Origin: Ricinus communis
Lineage: Eukaryota; Streptophyta; Magnoliopsida; Malpighiales; Euphorbiaceae
Direction: 5' to 3'
Length of the DNA: 64,000 nt
Assembly: GCF_019578655.1 (NCBI RefSeq)
Contig: NC_063264.1
Span: 12,813,213-12,877,212 of the forward strand
This document shows, in pieces, positions 62,796 to 64,000 of this stretch. The stretch's first letter is position 1. Each line of letters starts with the position of its first letter. The notes beneath the pieces are model-generated. The model made no database searches and was not told the DNA's origin. It was given only the letters and a program-made list of their open reading frames with translations. A program made the position numbers and the translations under genes.

Positions 62796-64000
62796 TTTCT
62801 CGTGTTAAGAAATATACCACTTTTATAGGTTGTTTTCTCATATTCAGAAATATACCTCTTATAGGGTTGTTTTCTCATATTCACAAATATATCCTCTTAC
62901 AGGGTTGTTCTCTTATATTGACGCATAGACCCTTTTTACGGGTTCTATCATATTCACAAATATAACCATCTTATGTGGTAGTTTTCCAAAATTGACAAAT
63001 GTACCTTTATTTTGGGGTTATTTTCTCATATAAAAAAATATACTTGTTTTACGGGGTTGCTTTCTCATACTAACAAATATACCCCTCATACGAAGTTGAT
63101 TTCTCATATTCATAAATCTATCCCTTTTACGTCGTTGTTTCCTTATCCTCAGAAATATACCCCACTTACATGGTTGTTTTCTTATATTGACAAATATACC
63201 CCTCTTACGAGGTTATTTTCTCATATTAAAAAATATACCCCTTTGATGTGGTTGTTTTCTCATACTTTGAAATATACCCCTCTTACAGGGTCGTTTTCTT
63301 ATATTCACAAATCTTCCCCTCTTACGGGGTTATTTTTCTATTATTGGCAAAAATACCCCTCTTATGGGGTTGATTTCTCATATTCATTAATATACCCCTT
63401 TTATAGCGTTGTTTTCTCATACTCACAAATATACCCTACATACGGGGTTGTTTTCTTATATTGATAAATATACCACTCTTAAGGGATTGTTTTCTCTTAT
63501 TGAAAAATATACCCCCTTAATGTGGTTGACTTCTCAAACTCACAACTATGGTCCTCTTATAAGATTGTTTTCTCATATTCACAAATATTCCCCTCTTATG
63601 GGGTTATTTTCTCATATTCACAAATATACCCCTCTTATAAGGTTGTTTCTTTATATTGACAAATACACTCCTTTTACGGGGTTGTTCTATCATAGTCACA
63701 AATATACCCATTTACAGGGTTGTTTTCTAATATTGATAAATATACCATTCTTTTGGAGTTATTTTCTCATATTAAAAAATATACCCCTGTTATAGGTTGT
63801 TTTCTCATATTCACAAATATACCCCTCATACGGGGTTGATATCTCATATTCATAAAAAAATCCCTTTGGGGTTGTCTACTCATACTTACAAATATACTCG
63901 ACTAAGTAGGTTGTTTTCTTATATTAACAAATATACCCCTCTTTTGGGGTTGTCTTTTTATATTAAAAAATATACCCCTTTTATGAGGTTGTTCTCTGAT

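Larger units (their letters stand above)
58059..64000 (+). repeat. Class B satellite array, block 4
   Basis: About 39-bp class B monomers to the end of the window, still in the same orientation. Rare strings of the form ACC-G-ACTAAC mark successive higher-order units at 58215, 59689 and 61038, giving periods of 1474 and 1349 bp, or about 35-38 monomers. It contains a class A island at 62245-62795. No gene supported. Confidence 0.93.

Overview
The window is plant nuclear repeat DNA with no ordinary host gene. About 39.5 kb of the 64 kb is one AT-rich satellite of roughly 39-bp monomers, and the remaining ~24.5 kb is LTR-retrotransposon DNA sitting in it. A higher plant is indicated by the Athila-type Ty3/Gypsy elements (tRNA-Asp primer-binding site TGGCGCCGTTGCCGGGGA, LTRs starting TGATAAGC, an Athila ORF-1 gene) and by two solo LTRs with plant-type TGTAAC ends. 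This looks like pericentromeric or other constitutive heterochromatin; I cannot name the species.

Layout. 1-28967 is satellite class A, in which about ten monomer variants recur in a fixed order (higher-order repeat, HOR). These are arranged in a much larger period of about 6.7 kb, seen in three copies plus a partial fourth. Copy 1 is interrupted by a 2.78-kb solo LTR (6194-8975, TSD CCCCG). Copy 3 is lengthened by local amplification, including a 795-bp tandem triplication. At 28968-29530 a 563-bp reverse-oriented Athila gag/protease fragment separates class A from class B. 29531-30650 is a fairly uniform class B block. 30651-41778 is Athila element 1: 5' LTR, PBS, broken gag-protease-RT-RNase H-integrase, GC-rich spacer, predicted intron and broken Athila ORF-1. 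Its 3' end, polypurine tract and 3' LTR are missing, and it runs straight into satellite. 41779-50394 is class B satellite with a second solo LTR (45426-47738, TSD GTTTT). 50395-58058 is Athila element 2, structurally complete (two LTRs, PBS, polypurine tract, TSD ATACC) but carrying only decayed gag-protease, so non-autonomous. 58059-64000 is class B satellite with a ~550-bp island of class A at 62245-62795.

The most useful results are structural. All satellite blocks recognised run in the same orientation. The monomer length is a multiple of three, and five of six frames can stay open, which explains the many long ORFs in the satellite; I do not regard them as genes. The three insertions with target-site duplications are each supported by uninterrupted paralogous copies of the same satellite site elsewhere in the window. 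Element 1 carries CACGGCC-rich palindromic DNA, a TATA-like site and a consensus intron just before its ORF-1, suggesting a separate transcription or splicing unit. I found no tRNA or rRNA gene, CRISPR array or intact host gene.
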